Positions 53,575 through 57,426 of a stretch of DNA of 57,426 nt are shown piece by piece. The stretch lies in the NCBI GenBank assembly GCA_014879655.1, contig JACSRS010000032.1, positions 1 through 57,426 on the forward strand, read 5' to 3'. The notes beneath the pieces are model-generated. The model did no database searches and had not been told where the DNA came from. It was given only the letters and a program-made list of their open reading frames with translations. The translations under genes were made by a program, and so were the position numbers. Position 1 is the first letter of the stretch. Each line of letters opens with the position of its first letter. This stretch comes from Burkholderiaceae bacterium. Lineage in GTDB: Bacteria; Pseudomonadota; Gammaproteobacteria; Burkholderiales; Burkholderiaceae_C.

Positions 53575-55437
53575 ATGGCGCTACTCCAGATTTCAGAACC
53601 CGGTCAGGCCCCCGACCCACACCAGCGCCGCATTGCGGTCGGCATCGACCTGGGCACGACCCATTCGCTGGTGGCGGCTGTCCGTCACGGCGTGGCCGAG
53701 TGCCTGCCCGATGAACAGGGGCGGGTCATCTTGCCGTCAGCGGTGCGTTACCTGAGCGGCGGCGGCCGCGAGATCGGCCAGGCGGCGCTGGATGCGTCGA
53801 CCTCCGACCCGGACAACACCATCACATCGGCCAAGCGCTTCATGGGGCGTGGCCTGTCCGACATTGTCGGGCGCGACAAGTTGCCACTGCGCTTTGCCGA
53901 CGCTGCGGACGGCATGTTGTCGATCCGCACGGTGCAGGGTGACAAGTCGCCGGTCGAGATCAGCGCCGAAATCCTGGCCACGCTGCGCCACCGCGCCGAA
54001 GACACCTTCAATGACGACCTGTTCGGTGCCGTCATCACGGTGCCGGCCTACTTTGACGACGCCCAGCGTCAGGCCACCAAGGACGCGGCCCAACTGGCCG
54101 GTATCCCGGTGCTGCGGCTGATCAACGAGCCCACGGCTGCGGCCATCGCCTACGGGCTGGACAACGGCAGCGAGGGCGTCTACGCCGTGTTCGACCTCGG
54201 TGGCGGCACCTTCGACGTCTCCATCCTGCGACTGACCCAGGGCGTCTTTGAAGTCATCGCTACCGGTGGCGACTCGGCGCTCGGCGGTGACGACTACGAC
54301 CGCGCGCTGGCCGACTGGGTATTGCAGCAAACCGGTCTGCAGGCCGCCACGGCCGGCGACAAGGCGGCGCTGAAAAATGCCGCCCGGGCAGCCAAAGAAG
54401 CGCTTTCCACTTCTGAATCCGTAGCAATAAATGTCGATTTGACGCTGGGTTTCGTTCAAATTGACGTTAAAAAGTCTGATTTCGAGGCTGTCACCCTACC
54501 GCTCACCAACCGCACCCTGGCGGCCGTGCGCAAGGTGCTGCGCGACGCGCAACTGGACAAGCATGAGGTCAAGGGCGTGGTGATGGTGGGCGGCTCGACC
54601 CGCATGCCGGTGATCCAGCGCGCCGTGGGCGACTTCTTCGGCCAGCCGCCACTGAACAACCTCAACCCCGACGAAGTGGTGGCGCTGGGCGCCGCCATCC
54701 AGGCCAACCAGCTGGCCGGCAACGACCCTGCCGGCGACCTGCTGCTGCTGGACGTGATTCCCCTATCGCTGGGCATCGAAACCATGGGCGGACTGGTCGA
54801 GCGCATCGTGCCGCGCAACCAGACCATCCCCACCGCGATGGCGCAGGACTTCACCACCTACAAGGACGGGCAGACGGCGCTGGCGCTGCATGTGGTGCAG
54901 GGCGAGCGCGATCTGGTGGCTGATTGCCGCAGTCTGGCCCGTTTCGAGCTGCGCGGCATTCCGCCCATGGCCGCCGGCGCGGCCCGCATCCGCGTCACCT
55001 TCACCGTTGACGCCGACGGCCTGCTCAGCGTCAGCGCGAAAGAACAGGGCAGTGGGGTCGAGGCGCGCATCGACGTCAAACCGTCATACGGCCTGAGCGA
55101 CGAGCAGATCGCCAGCATGCTGCAACAGAGCTTCAGCACCGCCGAGGCCGACATGAAGGCGCGCGCGCTGGTCGAGGCCCGGGTTGATGCCGACCGTCTG
55201 TTGCTGGCCACGCAAAGTGCGCTCGATGTCGATGGCGCGCTGCTGTCAGCCGATGAGCGCTCCGCCATTGAAGCGCTGATGGCGTCTTTGCGGGAGGTTG
55301 CCGCCGGCATCCAGGACGCCCAGACCATTGAAAACGCCACCACCGCGCTGGCCAAAGGCACCGAAGCCTTTGCGGCCCAGCGCATGAACCACGGCATCCA
55401 GCGGGCGCTGGCCGGCAAGAACGTGGCCACCCTGTAG
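53575..55437 (+). CDS. hscA: Fe-S assembly Hsp70 chaperone HscA
   Basis: 620-aa specialised Hsp70 that works on IscU. The ATPase domain has [46 protein letters not shown] and [14 protein letters not shown]. The linker is [18 protein letters not shown], and the substrate domain and helical lid follow. Interspersed repeat copy F (54414-54449) encodes residues about 280-292 ([13 protein letters not shown]) in the ATPase domain, where other HscA proteins have a short beta segment; the surrounding 80 bases are unusually AT-rich. An 82-base gap separates it from hscB. Confidence 0.96.
   Translation: MALLQISEPGQAPDPHQRRIAVGIDLGTTHSLVAAVRHGVAECLPDEQGRVILPSAVRYLSGGGREIGQAALDASTSDPDNTITSAKRFMGRGLSDIVGRDKLPLRFADAADGMLSIRTVQGDKSPVEISAEILATLRHRAEDTFNDDLFGAVITVPAYFDDAQRQATKDAAQLAGIPVLRLINEPTAAAIAYGLDNGSEGVYAVFDLGGGTFDVSILRLTQGVFEVIATGGDSALGGDDYDRALADWVLQQTGLQAATAGDKAALKNAARAAKEALSTSESVAINVDLTLGFVQIDVKKSDFEAVTLPLTNRTLAAVRKVLRDAQLDKHEVKGVVMVGGSTRMPVIQRAVGDFFGQPPLNNLNPDEVVALGAAIQANQLAGNDPAGDLLLLDVIPLSLGIETMGGLVERIVPRNQTIPTAMAQDFTTYKDGQTALALHVVQGERDLVADCRSLARFELRGIPPMAAGAARIRVTFTVDADGLLSVSAKEQGSGVEARIDVKPSYGLSDEQIASMLQQSFSTAEADMKARALVEARVDADRLLLATQSALDVDGALLSADERSAIEALMASLREVAAGIQDAQTIENATTALAKGTEAFAAQRMNHGIQRALAGKNVATL
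54414..54449 (+). repeat. Interspersed short repeat, copy F, inside hscA
   Basis: It reads TGAATCCGTAGCAATAAA then GATTTGACGCTGGGT, clearly the same element as copies C and E, but here in frame within the hscA ATPase domain. Confidence 0.75.
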
Positions 55438-55448
55438 AAAGCACCGCC

Positions 55449-55787
55449 ATGCCCGTGATCAAGATCCTTCCCCATCCGGAATTCTGCCCCGCCGGTGCAG
55501 AAATCACCGCGCCCGCCGGCACCTCGATCTGCGAGGCCATGCTGGACAACAACATCCCCATCGAGCATGCCTGCGACATGAGCTGCGCCTGCACCACTTG
55601 TCACGTCATCGTGCGCGAAGGCTTCAACAGCCTCAACGAGCTGGACGAAAACGAGGAAGACCTGCTCGACCGCGCCTGGGGACTGGAGCCGCAGTCACGG
55701 CTTTCCTGCCAGGCCTTCCTGGCCCAGCAGGACGTGACCGTCGAAATACCCAAGTATTCGATCAACCACGCCCGCGAAAACCACTGA
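55449..55787 (+). CDS. fdx: ISC-type 2Fe-2S ferredoxin
   Basis: 112-aa ferredoxin with the ISC-type cysteine set: CDMSCACTTCHVIV plus Cys in SRLSCQAFL. It supplies electrons for cluster assembly. It starts 11 bases after hscA and ends the operon; no iscX follows, because a convergent SDR gene ends six bases later. Confidence 0.97.
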   Translation: MPVIKILPHPEFCPAGAEITAPAGTSICEAMLDNNIPIEHACDMSCACTTCHVIVREGFNSLNELDENEEDLLDRAWGLEPQSRLSCQAFLAQQDVTVEIPKYSINHARENH

Positions 55788-55793
55788 CGCGGG

Positions 55794-56552
55794 TCAGCCC
55801 AGCACAGAGTAGCCGCCATCCACCGGGATGGCCGTGCCGGTGATGAAGTCGGATGCGCTGCTGGCCAGAAAGACTGCAATGCCCGCCAGATCGCCGGGTG
55901 CGCCCCAGCGGCCGGCCGGCGTGCGCGCCAGCACACGCTGATGCAGGCCGTCGACCTGCTCGCGTGCCTTTTGCGTGAGTTCGGTGTCGATCCATCCCGG
56001 CAGCACCGCGTTGGCCTGAATGTTGTCGGCAGCCCACGCCGTTGCCAGCGAGCGTGTGAACTGCACGATGCCGCCCTTGCTGGCCGCGTAGGCCGGCGCG
56101 TAGGCAGCGCCAAAAATCGACATCATCGAACCGATGTTGATCACCTTGCCGCCACCGGCCGCCTTCAGGTGGGGCCAGGCCGATCGCGAACACAGGAAGG
56201 CGCTGGTCAGGTTCGTGTCCATCACCGTGTTCCAGTCGGCCAGCGACAGCTCCTGTACCGGCCGGCGGATGTTGGTGCCGGCGTTGTTCACCAGAATATC
56301 CAGCCTGCCATGCCGCTGCATGACTTCTTTCATCAGGGCGGCAACGGCGGCTTCATCGGTCACGTCGGCGGCCAGCGCGTCTGCAATCAGCCCCTGTTCT
56401 TTCAGTACTTGCACGGCGCCACGTGACTTCTCAGCGTCGCGGCCGACGATCACCACCGTTGCACCGGCCTGCGCCAGCCCCCGGGCCATGCCCAGCCCGA
56501 TGCCGCCGTTTCCCCCGGTAACCAGGGCCACTTTGCCGTCGAGTCTGAACAT
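55794..56552 (-). CDS. Short-chain dehydrogenase/reductase
   Basis: Classical SDR of 252 aa. It has cofactor loop VTGGNGGIGLGMARGLAQAG, VNNAGTNIRRP, catalytic Ser in INIGSMMSIFG and YxxxK in YAASKGGIVQF, and ends FITGTAIPVDGGYSV. The sequence is close in style to 2-deoxy-D-gluconate 3-dehydrogenase or glucose 1-dehydrogenase-like SDRs, but the substrate is not determined. It is divergent from dnaQ and tail-to-tail with fdx. Confidence 0.9.
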   Translation of the reverse strand: MFRLDGKVALVTGGNGGIGLGMARGLAQAGATVVIVGRDAEKSRGAVQVLKEQGLIADALAADVTDEAAVAALMKEVMQRHGRLDILVNNAGTNIRRPVQELSLADWNTVMDTNLTSAFLCSRSAWPHLKAAGGGKVINIGSMMSIFGAAYAPAYAASKGGIVQFTRSLATAWAADNIQANAVLPGWIDTELTQKAREQVDGLHQRVLARTPAGRWGAPGDLAGIAVFLASSASDFITGTAIPVDGGYSVLG

Positions 56553-56596
56553 TTGCGCACTCCTTGATTGGAAAAAGGGTCAAGCATAATTGTGCG

Positions 56597-57322
56597 ATGC
56601 GCCAGATCGTTCTAGATACCGAAACCACCGGCCTGTCCGCAGAGGCCGGTGACCGCATCATTGAAATCGGCTGCGTCGAGCTGTTCAACCGCAAGCTCAC
56701 CGGCCGCAACCTGCATTTCTATCTGAATCCCGAGCGCGACAGCCATGAAGACGCGCTCAAGGTTCACGGCATCAGCAACGAGTTCTTGCGCGACAAGCCC
56801 AGGTTTGCCGATGTGGTGCAGGAAATCGTCGACTATGTCGCCGGTGCCGAAATCATCATTCACAACGCCGCGTTCGACGTCGGCTTCCTGAATCGTGAAC
56901 TCGAGCGTGTGGGGCTGCCGCTGTTTGCCGAACACGTGGCGGAAATCACCGACACCCTGGCCATGGCCAAGGCCCTGTACCCGGGCAAGCGCAACAGCCT
57001 CAATGCCCTGTGCGAGCGCCTGGGCGTCGACAACTCGGGGCGCCAACTGCACGGCGCGCTGCTCGATGCCGAACTGCTGGCCGACGTCTACATCAACCTG
57101 ACCCGCGGCCAGGATGCACTGCTGATTGACCTCGGTTCGGTGGAGACGGCCGATACGTCGGTGCCGCGCGTCGACCTGTCGGTGTTTGAACTGCCGGTGC
57201 TGCGCGCCAACGAACAGGAGATGGCTGCGCACCAGGACGTGCTGGCCCAGATCGACAAGAGCAGTGGCGCCAAAACCGTCTGGCGCCAGCATGAGAAAAA
57301 AGCCGCCGATGCTGTGGCATAA
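56597..57322 (+). CDS. dnaQ: DNA polymerase III epsilon subunit (3'-5' proofreading exonuclease)
   Basis: 241-aa DEDDh exonuclease. Exo I is VLDTETTGLSAEAGDRIIEI, Exo II IHNAAFDVGFLN and Exo III LHGALLDAELLADVY. The C-terminal tail (from about residue 185) is the flexible alpha-subunit-binding part. ATG 56597 is the family start; TTG 56564 is in frame but upstream of the conserved beginning. A CATAAT element spanning the stop could serve the tRNA downstream. Confidence 0.95.
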   Translation: MRQIVLDTETTGLSAEAGDRIIEIGCVELFNRKLTGRNLHFYLNPERDSHEDALKVHGISNEFLRDKPRFADVVQEIVDYVAGAEIIIHNAAFDVGFLNRELERVGLPLFAEHVAEITDTLAMAKALYPGKRNSLNALCERLGVDNSGRQLHGALLDAELLADVYINLTRGQDALLIDLGSVETADTSVPRVDLSVFELPVLRANEQEMAAHQDVLAQIDKSSGAKTVWRQHEKKAADAVA

Positions 57323-57359
57323 TCGCAGGCTTTCCTGAGCAGCAATTGTTCAGCGAGAC

Positions 57360-57426
57360 GGGTGATTAGCTCAGCGGTAGAGCACTGCCTTCACACGGCA
57401 GGGGTCGCAGGTTCAAACCCTGCATC
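57360..57426 (+). tRNA. tRNA-Val (anticodon CAC), 3' end cut by the window
   Basis: Acceptor strand GGGTGAT, D arm TAGCTCAGCGGTAGAGC, anticodon arm CTGCC-TTCACAC-GGCAG with anticodon CAC, and T arm GCAGG-TTCAAAC-CCTGC are all present. The last part of the acceptor strand (pairing to GGGT) lies beyond the end. It reads valine GUG codons. Confidence 0.93.

Noticed and set aside
1-57426. Prophage, insertion sequence, CRISPR array or classical defence island
   Set aside because: No integrase, transposase, phage structural, cas or restriction genes and no regularly spaced repeats; the six short repeats are scattered and unaccompanied by enzymes.

Overview
The window is about 57 kb of GC-rich (roughly 65%) bacterial chromosome with tightly packed genes, many ATGA start/stop overlaps and no phage, insertion sequence or CRISPR array. 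Gene order (trxA-rho-rpmE2; pstSCAB-phoU-phoB-phoR beside ppk/ppx; iscRSUA-hscBA-fdx; an mcm-meaB-pccBA-VOC cluster) and protein wording point to a betaproteobacterium of the order Burkholderiales, most like Comamonadaceae. That placement is inference from recognised families, not from a database search.

Layout. (1) 1-12.6 kb: phosphate/polyphosphate block. It holds the 3' part of ppk1, sixA, an Ala/Lys/Pro-rich basic protein, ppx, an orphan periplasmic binding protein, then pstSCAB-phoU-phoB-phoR. The 340-base spacer at 5.65-5.99 kb carries two divergent Pho boxes, each exactly 10 bases upstream of a -10-like hexamer, so the binding-protein/ppx side probably belongs to the Pho regulon as well. 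(2) 12.5-18.3 kb, minus strand: a GNAT + nitrilase-family pair, a polytopic glycosyltransferase-like protein, rpmE2, rho, trxA. (3) 18.4-30.5 kb: an AddB/AddA-like nuclease-helicase pair, a flavoprotein, dusA, an exported carboxypeptidase resembling cytosolic carboxypeptidases, a Gfo/Idh/MocA oxidoreductase, a periplasmic FKBP and a small membrane protein. (4) 30.6-38.8 kb: propionyl-CoA to succinyl-CoA operon (mcm, meaB, pccB, pccA, VOC protein) with a divergent GntR/FCD regulator and an inverted repeat over the shared promoter region. (5) 38.8-44.1 kb: a three-subunit 2-oxoacid (probably 2-oxoglutarate) oxidoreductase with its own flavin/Fe-S electron-output subunit and a CBS-domain protein, preceded by a perfect FNR/Anr-type box. 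(6) 44.2-50.1 kb: orphan RnfB-like ferredoxin, intracellular PHB depolymerase with a basic tail and a PhaR-like operator, an aminotransferase, uvrB. (7) 50.1-55.8 kb: the isc Fe-S assembly operon with an IscR-type box on its promoter and an internal terminator-like hairpin before hscB. (8) 55.8-57.4 kb: an SDR, dnaQ and the start of a tRNA-Val(CAC).

The picture is of a storage-oriented, metabolically flexible cell: polyphosphate and PHB turnover, propionate assimilation, and an oxygen-regulated low-potential electron-generating enzyme with abundant Fe-S assembly.

The most unusual feature cutting across all regions is a short (about 35 base) interspersed repeat, present six times in both orientations. 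Two copies lie inside conserved protein-coding genes (the AddA-like helicase and hscA) and one overlaps the N-terminus of a small membrane-protein gene.
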